This document shows, piece by piece, positions 17,173 to 27,235 of a stretch of 64,000 nt of DNA. The DNA is taken from contig NZ_CP150276.1 of the NCBI RefSeq assembly GCF_037977235.1, positions 620,001-684,000 of the forward strand, in the 5' to 3' direction. Positions within the stretch are counted from its first letter, which is position 1. Every line of letters starts with the position of its first letter. A program made the translations under genes and the position numbers. The notes beneath the pieces were generated by a model, which had not been told where the DNA came from, did no database searches, and saw only the letters and a list, made by a program, of their open reading frames with translations. Source of the stretch: Paenibacillus sp. FSL K6-0276. Its GTDB lineage: Bacteria; Bacillota; Bacilli; Paenibacillales; Paenibacillaceae.

Positions 17173-18396
17173 ATGAACAATACATTTCAGTCACCTTATG
17201 CTCCCCCGCCTTCCAAGTGGGCACAGCTCAAAGCTGAAATTAAGGAGGCTGCGTCGTCACTCGGTATTGATGATGTCGGGTTTACAACTGCAGAGCCTTT
17301 TTTATATTTGAAAAATATTCTGCAAGACCATAGAGACAAGGGCTATGACTCTGGTTTCGAGGAACCGGATCTGGATAAAAGGACGATTCCCGCACTGAGT
17401 TCTGGGGACAAGCCATTGTCTATTATTTCGATTGCTGTGGCCTATCCCTCTAAAATGGAGAACCCTCCGAAGTCTGAGCCAGGTGCACGTAGAGGCATTC
17501 TCGCCCGAGCATCATGGGGTAGGGATTATCATCATGTGCTAAGAGAAGCACTAGGACAGTTAGAAGAATTTATTCGTGAGCGCGTACCGGAGGCTGTGCT
17601 GGAAAGTATGGTGGACACCGGTGTACTGGTAGATAGAGCGGTAGCGGAAAGAGCAGGGATTGGCTTTAGCGCCAAAAACTGTTCCATCATTTCTCCTAAA
17701 TGGGGGTCTTGGATTTATCTTGGGGAGATGGTCACGAACATTCCTTTTCCTCCGGACGAGGCTGTCGAGGAAGGGTGCGGGGAGTGTACCAAGTGTATTG
17801 ATGCTTGTCCAACTGGAGCGTTGGTGGGTCCGGGGCAGCTTAATGCACAGGCTTGTATCTCTTATCTGACGCAGACCAAAGGATTTCTGAGTGAGGAATA
17901 CATGACCAAGATTGGCAATCGTCTGTACGGCTGTGACACCTGCCAGATTGTATGTCCCAAGAATAGGGGGAAGAATTGGAATCATCGCCCTCAGATGCTT
18001 CCTGACCCTGAGATCGTGAAGCCGCTGCTATTGCCGATCCTTGATCTCAGTAATCGCGAATTTAAGGATAGATTCGGTAATAGCTCTGCTGCCTGGAGAG
18101 GGAAAAAGCCAATGCAGCGGAATGCGATCATCGCCCTGGGTAATTTCAAGGAAGCGGGTGCTGTGCCAAAGCTAACAGAAATTGTGCTGAAAGAGCCGCG
18201 GCCTGAGATGCGAGGCACTGCTGCTTGGGCACTGGGGCGCATCGGTAGTGAGGAGGCTCTAGCTGCCGTAGAATCAGCTTTAGAGCGCGAGGAGCATGAC
18301 ATGGTAAGGCAAATGCTGAGCCGGGCGCAGGACGTACTGCTTAGTGGGAAGAAGGCACAAGAGGATGGGGGACTTAATGAAGGGAAAAGATCATAG
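17173..18396 (+). CDS. queG: Epoxyqueuosine reductase
   Basis: Cobalamin- and iron-sulphur-dependent enzyme performing the last step of queuosine tRNA modification. 407 residues. Two ferredoxin-like clusters are visible: CGECTKCIDACPTGA and CDTCQIVCPKN. After about residue 290, the C-terminus has HEAT-like repeats (ALGNFKEAGAVPKL, AWALGRIGSEEALAAV), as usual for Firmicute QueG. AAGGAGAAGG precedes the ATG. No other que genes are nearby. Confidence 0.94.
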   Translation: MNNTFQSPYAPPPSKWAQLKAEIKEAASSLGIDDVGFTTAEPFLYLKNILQDHRDKGYDSGFEEPDLDKRTIPALSSGDKPLSIISIAVAYPSKMENPPKSEPGARRGILARASWGRDYHHVLREALGQLEEFIRERVPEAVLESMVDTGVLVDRAVAERAGIGFSAKNCSIISPKWGSWIYLGEMVTNIPFPPDEAVEEGCGECTKCIDACPTGALVGPGQLNAQACISYLTQTKGFLSEEYMTKIGNRLYGCDTCQIVCPKNRGKNWNHRPQMLPDPEIVKPLLLPILDLSNREFKDRFGNSSAAWRGKKPMQRNAIIALGNFKEAGAVPKLTEIVLKEPRPEMRGTAAWALGRIGSEEALAAVESALEREEHDMVRQMLSRAQDVLLSGKKAQEDGGLNEGKRS

Positions 18397-18498
18397 ACAG
18401 GTTGTATATTCCCAATTGCTGTCCAGTTCTCGAAATGCTATGATAGATTCGCGCGCCATATGGCGATGCAGACAATAGAGTGTAGAGGTGGGCTTTAG

Positions 18499-18750
18499 AT
18501 GAATATCGCATTACCTATTATTACATTGGTCGTAGGTCTTATCGGTGGATTTTTCATCGGTGTGTATTATCTACGCAGACAAATGACAACTATGCAGAAT
18601 GATCCTGAAATGATGCAAAAGGTTGCAAAACAAATGGGCTATAACCTGAATGGGAAACAAATGCAGCGTGCCCAGCAAATGATGAAGACTCAGGGACAGG
18701 CAGGCGCCCGCCCAGGAGCAGCTAAAGGGAATAAACGTAGAAGTAAGTAA
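18499..18750 (+). CDS. yneF: YneF family (UPF0154) small membrane protein
   Basis: 83-residue protein with one N-terminal membrane helix (residues 4-26) and the family-specific stretch QNDPEMMQKVAKQMGYNLNGKQ, followed by a basic tail. It matches the conserved Firmicute YneF/UPF0154 family, whose function is not well defined. The ATG follows GTAGAGGTGGGC. It lies between queG and folE on the same strand. Confidence 0.88.
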   Translation: MNIALPIITLVVGLIGGFFIGVYYLRRQMTTMQNDPEMMQKVAKQMGYNLNGKQMQRAQQMMKTQGQAGARPGAAKGNKRRSK

Positions 18751-18795
18751 CCGGGTCCGGATAGAATGTATACGGGTGCGGAAGGGGGAGACATC

Positions 18796-19389
18796 ATGGG
18801 GAACATCAAGGAATATGTGAACGGTAAAGTTTCTGAGAACCGTGAGCAAATCGAGTATCACGTTGAGAAAATATTAGAATTAATCGGTGAAGATACCGGC
18901 CGTGAGGGACTGCTGGAAACACCAGCACGTGTTACGCGGATGTACGAGGAGATATTCGGCGGTTATTCGATAGATCCCCGCGAGGCGCTCGGCGTTACTT
19001 TTGATGAGTCTCATGAAGAGCTAGTGATCGTTAAGGATATCGTCTATTACAGCCAATGTGAGCATCACATGGCTCCTTTCTTCGGTAAAGTGCATATTGG
19101 GTATATTCCGAGCGGACGTATTGCTGGGCTAAGCAAGCTAGCTCGCCTTGTTGAAGCTGTGAGTCGGCGTTTGCAGGTTCAAGAACGCATTACGACGCAA
19201 ATTGCGGATATAATGACAGAGGTGTTAGGCCCTCACGGCGTTATGGTCGTAGTGGAAGGTGAACATCTTTGTATGTGTGCACGTGGAGTGAAGAAGCCAG
19301 GCAGCAAGACGGTAACCATGTCTACTAGAGGAGTCTTCCGGGAGAATGCCGCCGCTCGTGCGGAGTTTCTGAGCTTGATTAAGGAATAG
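18796..19389 (+). CDS. folE: GTP cyclohydrolase I
   Basis: Converts GTP to dihydroneopterin triphosphate, the first step of folate synthesis. About 197 residues. The zinc ligands are in [10 protein letters not shown] and [11 protein letters not shown], with [12 protein letters not shown] and [14 protein letters not shown] also typical. The frame is open from an ATG at 18766, but the ATG at 18796 is preceded by GGGGGAG and gives the normal N-terminus. A strong terminator follows. The product also resembles the precursor-forming step of queuosine synthesis, though proximity to queG may be coincidental. Confidence 0.96.
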   Translation: MGNIKEYVNGKVSENREQIEYHVEKILELIGEDTGREGLLETPARVTRMYEEIFGGYSIDPREALGVTFDESHEELVIVKDIVYYSQCEHHMAPFFGKVHIGYIPSGRIAGLSKLARLVEAVSRRLQVQERITTQIADIMTEVLGPHGVMVVVEGEHLCMCARGVKKPGSKTVTMSTRGVFRENAAARAEFLSLIKE

Positions 19390-19419
19390 TATATTGAGGT
19401 GTTTATACCTCGAAATTGG

Positions 19420-19460
19420 AAGGGCCCATCATTCACTTCATGTGAACGATGGGCCCTTTT
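19420..19460. terminator. Bidirectional terminator between folE and the SOD fusion
   Basis: AAGGGCCCATC pairs with GATGGGCCCTT, with an inner TTCAC/GTGAA extension, followed by TTTTGGG and preceded by A-rich sequence. Serves convergent genes. Confidence 0.8.
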
Positions 19461-19508
19461 GGGTCTACTGGAGATTATAAATGAGGGTTCCTGCTATATG
19501 CAGTTATA

Positions 19509-20687
19509 TCAGTAGGGTTTCCATGCCAGTTTACTAGCAGCAGCATAACGCTCTGACACATATGGCCAGTTAACAACCTTCCACCAGTCGTTAATATAAT
19601 CAGCGCGATTATTCTGATGCTTCAGGTAGTAGGCGTGTTCCCATACATCCAAGGCCAAGAGCGGGACAACGTCCCATTGCGATAAATTTTGATGTTTCTC
19701 TGCAGTAAGAATTTCTAGTCTATGGCTGCGTGGACTCCAAACGAGAATGGCCCATCCGCCACCTTCTACTTTATTCGCAGCTTCGGTGAACTGCTTCTTG
19801 AAGCTGTCATAGCTTCCGAAGCTTTGATCGATAGCTTCCAGCAACGCTCCGGTTGGGCGCCCCCCACCTTGAGGAGACATCACGTTCCAGAAGATCGTGT
19901 GGAGATAATGGCCTGCGCCATTAAAGGCTAGTTCCCTCTCCCAATGTTTAACGAGATCGAAGTCACCGTTCTTACGGGAATCGGCTAGTTTAACTTCAGC
20001 CTTGTTTAATCCATCTACATAACTTTGATGGTGCTTATCGTGATGAATTCTCATAGTCTTCTCGTCAATATACGGTTCTAGTGCATTATAAGCATAAGGC
20101 AAAGGAGGCAGCGTATGGCCGCCAATGGGAACCGGGTCATTTTTATCGCGGATATCAGGAGCATTATCAGTGGAAGAAGAGAATGTATCATTTCGCGTGA
20201 TGTTTTCTGTGTCGATTCTTACGACATATTCCTCCGTATAATCCCTCATGATTTGCGATAGCTTTCCGGGCGAGCTCAGTGTTTGCAGTACGGCGAGGAA
20301 GTATTCCGATTCGCGAATAATATGCAGGATTACAGTGGTTGCAAGGGGAACGGCTTTGACCGCTGCGCTACTCTCCATGATGGCAAAGAGCTGCCGTACG
20401 AATTCTTGTGATTGAGTGCAGGAGATATGCAGCAGTTTCTCCGTTTCCGCAGTGAGTTCTGCCTGATTCGGAGGAGAAGGCGAAAGGGCAGCATTCAATA
20501 GCTGCTGTGCCGCCTGCTCAGTTGCACCGAAAACAACGGCCCATTCATCAAGGAGCTTAACATAAGGCTCCTCCAATTTAGGCACGATGGCTTTGATGAC
20601 CTCGGTATGCTCTTTCTCTTGTGTCTTCCAAAATACGATTTCTTCTAGAATACGTACTGGCAGCATCGGCCCGTATACATATAGCAT
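19509..20687 (-). CDS. DUF2935-superoxide dismutase fusion protein
   Basis: 392-residue two-domain protein. Residues 1-155 are a helical DUF2935-like domain with EEIVFWKTQEKEHTEVI and a second ILHIIRESEYFL segment, both with His/Glu positions typical of ferritin-like metal sites. After a polar linker (about 155-190), residues 190-385 form a complete Fe/Mn SOD with His in MRIHHDKHH, His in GHYLHTIFW, and Asp and His in [10 protein letters not shown]. It resembles SodF-type proteins of Bacilli. GGGAGG lies 11 bases before the ATG. Whether the N-terminal domain binds a separate metal is not shown. It probably supplements SodA, perhaps with iron. Confidence 0.88.
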   Translation of the reverse strand: MLYVYGPMLPVRILEEIVFWKTQEKEHTEVIKAIVPKLEEPYVKLLDEWAVVFGATEQAAQQLLNAALSPSPPNQAELTAETEKLLHISCTQSQEFVRQLFAIMESSAAVKAVPLATTVILHIIRESEYFLAVLQTLSSPGKLSQIMRDYTEEYVVRIDTENITRNDTFSSSTDNAPDIRDKNDPVPIGGHTLPPLPYAYNALEPYIDEKTMRIHHDKHHQSYVDGLNKAEVKLADSRKNGDFDLVKHWERELAFNGAGHYLHTIFWNVMSPQGGGRPTGALLEAIDQSFGSYDSFKKQFTEAANKVEGGGWAILVWSPRSHRLEILTAEKHQNLSQWDVVPLLALDVWEHAYYLKHQNNRADYINDWWKVVNWPYVSERYAAASKLAWKPY

Positions 20688-20818
20688 GCCAAGAAAACCT
20701 CCCGTGATATGTCTTCATCAGTCCATTATATGAACGCTCTTGTAAGCTTATGAAGAACATAAAAGAGATAACCTGGCTACTCGGGGTGCCCCTTGGGCTT
20801 CTGCTATCCTGGGGATGG

Positions 20819-20868
20819 AAACAGCCTCTTCGGGTATACTTCTTTCTGTCCCTGGAAGAGGCTGTTGG
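20819..20868. other. Intergenic hairpin between hydrolase and SOD fusion
   Basis: AACAGCCTCTTC pairs perfectly with GAAGAGGCTGTT across a loop of about 25 bases. There is no T run on either side, so it is not a convincing terminator. It lies in the 269-base gap between two minus-strand genes and could be a weak or antisense terminator or a leader structure. Confidence 0.4.
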
Positions 20869-20956
20869 TTGGGTTATAGGTTACGTACGTTTCCGTCGTT
20901 GTAAATGGTTGAACCAGCTAACCCATCAGAGTGCAGAGGTGGAAATGGGTGCTTAG

Positions 20957-21997
20957 TTAATTACTTGCCATTGCTGGCTGATTACCATTATTGGTTTTGG
21001 CCAGATGAACATTCCCTAAAAAAGCGGAGACCCGTCGCAAATACTCACGGGGGTGCTCACGGAACAACAGCTCATGATGACTACCCTCAATGATCCATGA
21101 ATCGGAGAACGGATTGTGCTGGTTCGCTGCTAGTTCTTCGGCAATAGGGTAAGGGGCTTTATCGTCTTTGGTACCATGCATGAATAAGATAGGGAAAGGA
21201 TAGTCCTTGGATTTGACCTTTGCATAAGGAATTTGATCTAGTCCTGTACCGTTCAGTACTGGGAACAGCATTTCCATGATTGCCAGGGAAGGCTGGCGCG
21301 GCAGATCGATATTCTGCTTAATATTATGATACAGCGTGTCTGGTTCTAATAAAAAGGTGCTGTCCAGAATCATCGCGTCGATGTCCTCAGATACTAATCC
21401 AGCTTGCAGTGCTGTACCTGCACCCATGGAGAAGCCCCAAACGACGAGCTCCTCAGCTCCGTGTTCCTTAGCGAAATCAATGGCGCCAAGAAGCTGCTGG
21501 GATTCTTTTTTGCCACCGGTTGCAATATCTTTGTTACCATGGGCAGCAAATCCGTAATCAAACATCAGAACATTGAAATTTAGGCTGTGTGCATAGTGAG
21601 CGAGATCGTACATAGGTACCCAAGACTCTTCGCGGTTGGCACCGTAGCCGTGACTGAACACTATTGTCTTAGTGGCTCCTTCGACTGGAATATACCAACC
21701 GTCCATCATGCGACTACCATCCTTAGCGGGAAAGGTTACATCCTCGTAGGCAAGACCTTTGGCAATCATAGGATTGGAATACAGTGGAGCGACCGTTGGA
21801 TTGGATAGTACCCAAGCGATGTAGCCATGAAGCGAGACAAAACAAAATACTAAAAAGAAAAATATTGATAATAGCAATGCAACGATAATATGCTTAACAC
21901 GGATCATCCGCAGCGATAGTCGTGATGAACTGCCCTGTTTAGGTAGTTTAGGACGACGGGAGACTGACGTGCCGGTTTGGCTGGTTATCAGATCCAT
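20957..21997 (-). CDS. Membrane-anchored alpha/beta hydrolase (YqkD/BAAT-like)
   Basis: 346 residues. A basic N-terminus and one membrane helix at about residues 34-60 suggest anchoring with the catalytic domain outside. The hydrolase core has FSHGYGANREE, nucleophile elbow VWGFSMGAGTA, acid region LFMHGTKDDKAP and catalytic His in EGSHHELLF. It resembles the YqkD family. AGGAGGGG precedes the ATG. Substrate unknown. Confidence 0.85.
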   Translation of the reverse strand: MDLITSQTGTSVSRRPKLPKQGSSSRLSLRMIRVKHIIVALLLSIFFFLVFCFVSLHGYIAWVLSNPTVAPLYSNPMIAKGLAYEDVTFPAKDGSRMMDGWYIPVEGATKTIVFSHGYGANREESWVPMYDLAHYAHSLNFNVLMFDYGFAAHGNKDIATGGKKESQQLLGAIDFAKEHGAEELVVWGFSMGAGTALQAGLVSEDIDAMILDSTFLLEPDTLYHNIKQNIDLPRQPSLAIMEMLFPVLNGTGLDQIPYAKVKSKDYPFPILFMHGTKDDKAPYPIAEELAANQHNPFSDSWIIEGSHHELLFREHPREYLRRVSAFLGNVHLAKTNNGNQPAMASN

Positions 21998-22270
21998 AAG
22001 GTCCCCTCCTAAGTATGATGTGAGTACTAGTGCCTAGGATAATTTGTCGAAAATGATTCTAAAGCATCAGTAATATTTTAATATGTTTATCGTAAGTTGA
22101 AGCCCTTACAAAGTCAATGAATTGGACCCTTTTGTAATGTAACTGTAAAGTGCGGGCCAGTCTTTTCCGTCTCAGTGAATATACTGGACTTTCCGTAGAG
22201 TTTTGCACTAAGATAGAGTTAATTATAATGTAACCGCGTTTCATTTGATGAAACACGAGGGGGGATTACT

Positions 22271-23014
22271 GTGGAGGACCGAAAGCTAACGGTACGCGCG
22301 GTAGAACGTGCGCTCGACATATTACTTTGTTTTACGCAGGACAGTGATTTAGGGTTGACGGAGATCGCATCGAAGATTGACTTACATAAGAGTACAGTCC
22401 ACAGATTGCTGGCAACACTCGAGGAAAAGGGCTTTCTCATTCGCAATCCGGCGACAGAAAAATATAGGCTGGGTATACGAATCTGGGAGTTGTCCACGCA
22501 TCTGCCTGCTTTTGACGAGTCGGCAGCGGTATTACTACCATCTATGGAAAGGCTAAGGGATCGACTCGGAGAGACGGTCAGTCTTTACTTACGGGACGGC
22601 ATTGAGCGCGTGCGTATTCAGGCGGTACAGAGCCAGCAGGCCATTCGTCGAGTAGCACAGATCGGTGCGAGGTTGCCGTTATCTGTAGGTGCGTCGAGTA
22701 AAGTGCTGGCAGCCTATGCACCACCTGAGGTGTTGAGAGAACTGCTTCAGAGTCCTGAGTGGCCGGATTACGTTGAGAAGGATGTATACAAAGATCAGCT
22801 TAGTGAGATTATCCGGCTGGGGTATGCCACCAGTTTCGAGGAACGAGAGCCCGGTGCGGCCGCAGTAGCAGTGCCTGTCACGGGCCGTAGTGGAAATGTG
22901 ATCGCGGCGTTATCACTGTCAGGGCCGGTCAGTCGGCTGTCTAGGGATACGTTAGTGGAGTACGCCGCAATCTTGAAGGAAGTAGCAAGTGAAATGGGCA
23001 TGATGATTCCATAG
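22271..23014 (+). CDS. IclR family transcriptional regulator
   Basis: 247 residues with an N-terminal winged helix (LTEIASKIDLHKSTVHRLLA) and C-terminal IclR ligand-binding domain (GASSKVLAAYAPPEV, SFEEREPGAAAVAVPV). The start is GTG, with GAGGGGGGA 6-10 bases before. It is followed by a terminator and convergent acnA. IclR members often control carbon-source genes by binding small acids; no obvious adjacent target here. A TTGCAC/TATAAT pair with a short 15-base spacer at 22203-22229 may be its promoter. Confidence 0.9.
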   Translation: MEDRKLTVRAVERALDILLCFTQDSDLGLTEIASKIDLHKSTVHRLLATLEEKGFLIRNPATEKYRLGIRIWELSTHLPAFDESAAVLLPSMERLRDRLGETVSLYLRDGIERVRIQAVQSQQAIRRVAQIGARLPLSVGASSKVLAAYAPPEVLRELLQSPEWPDYVEKDVYKDQLSEIIRLGYATSFEEREPGAAAVAVPVTGRSGNVIAALSLSGPVSRLSRDTLVEYAAILKEVASEMGMMIP

Positions 23015-23028
23015 CCCTATATGAGAAG

Positions 23029-23067
23029 AACGGCCAGTCTCCGGATGATCGGAGGCTGGCCGTTTTG
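23029..23067 (+). terminator. Terminator after IclR gene
   Basis: AACGGCCAGTCTCCG pairs with CGGAGGCTGGCCGTT around GATGAT (one G-T), followed by TTG. Confidence 0.8.
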
Positions 23068-23085
23068 CATCTAAAATATAATAAG

Positions 23086-23131
23086 ACAAGGGAGTACCCT
23101 AGCCACTAATGGCTATAAGGCACTCCCTTGT
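23086..23131 (-). terminator. Terminator after acnA
   Basis: ACAAGGGAGT...AGCC pairs with GGCT...ACTCCCTTGT, a long stem with a small internal bulge, about 18 bases past the acnA stop. The minus-strand 3' flank is T/A-rich (CTTATTATATTTTAG). Confidence 0.7.
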
Positions 23132-23148
23132 ACTTTCTCTTGTTAAAT

Positions 23149-25890
23149 CTATTCTACCGACACAGCCGAAGAATCTGTTGCATCCGCCAGCATTTGACGA
23201 AGCACAGTTTGTAGAATACCACCATTACGATAGTAATCAATATCAACTGTGCTGTCGAGCCGTGCTGTGACAGGGAAATCGAACTGAGTACCGTCTTCGC
23301 GAGTTGCGGTGACAGTGAGCTCTTGTCCTGGTAGCACCTCGTTATCAAGTCCAGTAATATTGAAGGTCTCACGTCCAGTCAGCCCGATGCTGCTCCAGCC
23401 TTGGCCTTCTTGGAATTGCAGTGGAAGCACGCCCATACCGACTAGATTGCTGCGGTGAATCCGCTCAAAGCTCTCAGCGATAACGGCTTTGACACCAAGC
23501 AGAAGCGTACCCTTGGCCGCCCAGTCACGCGAGCTTCCTGTGCCGTATTCTTTACCGGCGATAACGACGAGATTCTGTCCAGCGTCCTGATACAGCATGG
23601 AAGCGTCATAGATGGACATGACTTCATCACTTGGCAGGAAGGTTGTAACTCCGCCTTCTGTACCTGGAGCTACTGCATTACGAATCCGAATATTAGCGAA
23701 TGTACCACGCATCATGACTTCATGATTTCCGCGGCGTGAGCCGTAGGAGTTGAAATCTGCACGTTCTACACCATGATCGCGTAAATATTCGCCGGCAGGA
23801 CCAGAGGTAGAGATATTACCTGCAGGTGAGATATGGTCGGTCGTTACGGAATCAGCAAGCAACGCCAGAACGCGTGCATCCTTGATATCCTTGATGTCTC
23901 CCAGACCGTCTGCCAGATGTTCGAAGAATGGCGGATTCTGGATATACGTGGAGTTGTCATCCCACTCATACAGCTCGCCTTGTGGAACAGGGATAGAATT
24001 CCAACGTTCATTAGCAGTGAATACATTCTCGTATTTACGACGGAACATCTCCGGACTAAGGGAGAGACCGATTGCTTCACGAATTTCAGCAGTAGTTGGC
24101 CAAATATCCTTCAGGAATACTGGCTCACCTTGTGGATCAAATCCAAGCGGTTCGTTCTGCAAGTCAATATTTACGGTACCAGCCAGTGCGTAAGCGACTA
24201 CGAGCGGCGGGGAAGCTAGGTAGTTTGCTTTAACCTGAGCATGTACGCGACCCTCGAAGTTACGGTTACCGGAAATTACTGCGGCTACAGTTATGTCATT
24301 GTCAGTAATGGCTTGACTAACTTCTTCAGGTAGAGGACCGGAGTTGCCGATACAGGTAGCGCAGCCATAGCCAGCCAAGTAGAAGCCCAGAGCTTCGAGT
24401 GGCTTCAGCAAGTCTGCTTTTTCCAGATATTCAGTAACTACCAAAGATCCAGGAGTTAAGCTGCTCTTAACATAAGCAGGTTTGGTCAGACCGCGTTCTA
24501 CGGCCTTTTTAGCCAGTAGACCTGCTCCAAGCATAACGCTAGGGTTAGAAGTATTCGTACAGCTCGTAATAGCTGCGATAACGACTGCACCTGTGCTGAG
24601 CTTGCTTGTGGTGCCATTCTTATGCTGCACATCAACCTCTTGGGCGATCTTCTCATCGCTGAGACCATAGCCGCCTTTGTCTACAGGTGTGCGGATAATG
24701 CTTTCGAAATTTTCTTTCATATGCGTAAGTTCGATCCGGTCTTGCGGACGTTTTGGTCCAGCTAAGCTTGGAACGACAGAAGCCAAGTCAAGCTCAATGA
24801 CATCGCTGAACTCAGGGTCTGGCGTATTCGAAGTGCGGAACATGCCTTGTGCTTTGTAATAAGATTCAACGAGCTCTACCAGATCATCTGGACGACCTGT
24901 GCTGCGTAGATAAGCAAGTGTCTCTTCATCTACAGGGAAGAAACCGATAGTTGCTCCGTATTCTGGCGCCATGTTGGCAACTGTTGCCCGGTCAGCCAGA
25001 CTGATGTTAGCAAGACCAGGACCGTAGAATTCGACGAATTTACCGACTACGCCCTTTTTACGTAACATTTGAGTCACTGTTAGTGCAAGATCGGTTGCCG
25101 TAGCACCCTCGATAAGACTGCCTGTAAGCTTGAATCCTACAACATCAGGAGTTACAAAATAGAGCGGTTGTCCGAGCATACCTGCTTCAGCTTCAATACC
25201 ACCTACACCCCAACCAACGACACCAAGTCCATTGATCATCGTAGTGTGGGAGTCAGTTCCAACTAGGGAATCTGGATAAACGACAGTTTCGCCATCGATA
25301 GTTTTAGTAGTGGCTACGGAAGCTAAATACTCTAGATTTACCTGATGCACGATACCAGTAGCTGGAGGAACCGCACGGAAGTTATTGAAAGCTGTCTGTG
25401 CCCAGCGAAGGAAACGGTAACGTTCTTCGTTGCGCTCAAACTCCACGTTCATATTGTATTCCAAAGCGTCTGCAGTGCCGAAAGCATCGACCATAACAGA
25501 GTGGTCAATAACAAGGTCAACCGGAACGAGCGGGTTGATCTGTTTAGGATCTCCGCCAGCTTTCTTTACAGTATCACGCATAGCTGCCAGATCTACGACT
25601 ACCGGAACACCAGTAAAGTCCTGAAGTACGATACGAGCAGGGATAAACGGAATTTCTTTATTGCGATCAATGTCGCCTGACCAGTCAGCCAATTGTTTCA
25701 CATGTTCTTCTGTAATCGCCCGTCCGTCAAACTGACGAACAGCCGCCTCAAGTAATACTTTGATCGAAAAAGGCAGGGATGAAATAGAGCCCAATCCTTG
25801 TTCCTCAAGGGAATTAAGATCATAATAGCGATAAGATTTGCCACCTGATTCCAGGGTGCGGGCCAACGAGAAATGATCCTTGCTTGGCAT
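23149..25890 (-). CDS. acnA: Aconitate hydratase
   Basis: TCA-cycle enzyme interconverting citrate and isocitrate; in Bacillus (CitB) also an RNA-binding regulator. About 913 residues. Cluster cysteines are in [10 protein letters not shown] and [11 protein letters not shown]; the swivel domain has [16 protein letters not shown]. The frame opens at 25911, but the ATG at 25890 has GGAGGCG six bases upstream and gives the usual N-terminus. An inverted repeat GTTAT-N6-ATAAC at 25939-25954 lies in the promoter region and might be a regulator site, for example CcpC-like; this is only by inspection. Confidence 0.96.
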   Translation of the reverse strand: MPSKDHFSLARTLESGGKSYRYYDLNSLEEQGLGSISSLPFSIKVLLEAAVRQFDGRAITEEHVKQLADWSGDIDRNKEIPFIPARIVLQDFTGVPVVVDLAAMRDTVKKAGGDPKQINPLVPVDLVIDHSVMVDAFGTADALEYNMNVEFERNEERYRFLRWAQTAFNNFRAVPPATGIVHQVNLEYLASVATTKTIDGETVVYPDSLVGTDSHTTMINGLGVVGWGVGGIEAEAGMLGQPLYFVTPDVVGFKLTGSLIEGATATDLALTVTQMLRKKGVVGKFVEFYGPGLANISLADRATVANMAPEYGATIGFFPVDEETLAYLRSTGRPDDLVELVESYYKAQGMFRTSNTPDPEFSDVIELDLASVVPSLAGPKRPQDRIELTHMKENFESIIRTPVDKGGYGLSDEKIAQEVDVQHKNGTTSKLSTGAVVIAAITSCTNTSNPSVMLGAGLLAKKAVERGLTKPAYVKSSLTPGSLVVTEYLEKADLLKPLEALGFYLAGYGCATCIGNSGPLPEEVSQAITDNDITVAAVISGNRNFEGRVHAQVKANYLASPPLVVAYALAGTVNIDLQNEPLGFDPQGEPVFLKDIWPTTAEIREAIGLSLSPEMFRRKYENVFTANERWNSIPVPQGELYEWDDNSTYIQNPPFFEHLADGLGDIKDIKDARVLALLADSVTTDHISPAGNISTSGPAGEYLRDHGVERADFNSYGSRRGNHEVMMRGTFANIRIRNAVAPGTEGGVTTFLPSDEVMSIYDASMLYQDAGQNLVVIAGKEYGTGSSRDWAAKGTLLLGVKAVIAESFERIHRSNLVGMGVLPLQFQEGQGWSSIGLTGRETFNITGLDNEVLPGQELTVTATREDGTQFDFPVTARLDSTVDIDYYRNGGILQTVLRQMLADATDSSAVSVE

Positions 25891-25996
25891 GTGTGCGCCT
25901 CCTTGTTTCATCTATTGAAACTCAATTTCACATTGTATGTTATTTAATTATAACGGTTACAAAGAGGGTAGTAAAGTTTTTTTTCCTATATATAAA

Positions 25997-26040
25997 GCCC
26001 GAATAACGCCCGGATAATGCCCAGATAATGCGCAGAAAAA
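25997..26040. repeat. 11-bp tandem repeat, about four copies
   Basis: GCCCGAATAAC, GCCCGGATAAT, GCCCAGATAAT, then GCGCAGAAAAA, in exact 11-base phase. It sits in the 291-base divergent gap between acnA and the amidase-domain gene, where it could be a helically phased binding site or plain slippage. No gene covers it. Confidence 0.65.
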
Positions 26041-26181
26041 TGATTTGCTGCCAGTCCATCGATACTGTATATCATTTCGAGTTACGCCCTTCTATGTAAA
26101 TTGAAGCGATCTGTATAGCTGCCTGTTTCCTTTCATATACATAGAGCAGTAGTTAAAAGGGAATGAAGGGGTGCGAGTATA

Positions 26182-27213
26182 ATGGAACAACAGTGGAAGC
26201 AAAGTCTATATGTTTATGTAGATCAAGTGAATAAGGCCAGGGTAGAACCTAAGTCCTCATCGCAAACAGTTTCCGTATCCGTTAAAGATCCACGCTTTCT
26301 GGTGGAGCAAGGGGAACGTTCACGCCGTATTGCTGAATGGTATAACGCTCGTGGGATAACTCCGCTGCGAGGGGAAACAGGTGTAAAGACTTTACGGACC
26401 GTCCGGCAGACTCCGACTGAGGTGGTAGCAGAGGTTACGCTGCATAGTGCACTCTATTATGAAAAAGGAGGCGTTAACCACCGCGAGGATAGGGTTGAGC
26501 TGGAGCGGTTGACCTTTGTGCGGGACGGAGGGGGCTGGGAAATCGCTGCAATAGAAAGAAGCATTCCAGAAAGAAATACGGTTCATAGAGCTGAGGTGGA
26601 GTTATCTGGCAGGTTGTCCAAATGGGGGGAAGCTTTGCCTGCTCCGCTGCCATCACAGCCCCTTCTAAACCGGAATATTCTTGGGGAGATTGATGGCTCC
26701 AGAGAGGTTCGCTACAACCGTGAAGAAGCGGTGGCTTATGCTGATCGTTGGTGGAAAGACGGTAATCCGGAGTTCGAAACGTTTGAGGTAGATTGTACGA
26801 ATTATGTCTCCCAGTGCCTCTTTGCAGGGGGAGCGCCTATCAACTATACTGGTAAAAGAGAAACGGGCTGGTGGTACAAAGGCTACCAAGGAAAACAAGA
26901 ATGGTGGAGCTATAGCTGGGCTGTATCAGACAGTCTGCAGCGCTATTTGAGTGTTAGCCGGAGCAGTGGCTTGCGTGCGGAAGTCATGGAGCGGCCGGAG
27001 CAATTGATGCTGGGCGATATCATTCAATATGATTGGGATGGTAACGGGCAATATCAGCACAGCACGATCGTCACAGCCTTTGATGCTGGTGGCATGCCGC
27101 TTGTGAATGCACGTACAGTTAGCAGTCGTCATCGCTTCTGGGACTATCGTGATTCCTACGCATGGACGGATCAAACGAAATACCGTTTTTTTCATATTAA
27201 CGACTATTTATAA
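26182..27213 (+). CDS. Amidase-domain protein (PF12671-like)
   Basis: 343 residues. Residues 175-340 match the putative amidase domain: YNREEAVAYADRWW, the Cys-containing CTNYVSQCLFAGG, GDIIQYDW and QHSTIVTAFD, with the Cys/His pair expected of an NlpC/P60-like papain fold. Residues 1-150 form an unrecognised N-terminal domain. No signal peptide is visible, so location is unclear; many relatives in Bacilli act on spore or wall material. The adjacent downstream ddl is 22 bases away, so a shared transcript is likely. Confidence 0.82.
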   Translation: MEQQWKQSLYVYVDQVNKARVEPKSSSQTVSVSVKDPRFLVEQGERSRRIAEWYNARGITPLRGETGVKTLRTVRQTPTEVVAEVTLHSALYYEKGGVNHREDRVELERLTFVRDGGGWEIAAIERSIPERNTVHRAEVELSGRLSKWGEALPAPLPSQPLLNRNILGEIDGSREVRYNREEAVAYADRWWKDGNPEFETFEVDCTNYVSQCLFAGGAPINYTGKRETGWWYKGYQGKQEWWSYSWAVSDSLQRYLSVSRSSGLRAEVMERPEQLMLGDIIQYDWDGNGQYQHSTIVTAFDAGGMPLVNARTVSSRHRFWDYRDSYAWTDQTKYRFFHINDYL

Positions 27214-27235
27214 GACAGAAAGAGGTTATAAAGGT

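Noticed and set aside
20750..20956. 68-residue plus-strand open frame
   Set aside because: It runs through a perfect intergenic hairpin, lies between two minus-strand genes, has no ribosome site and resembles no protein.
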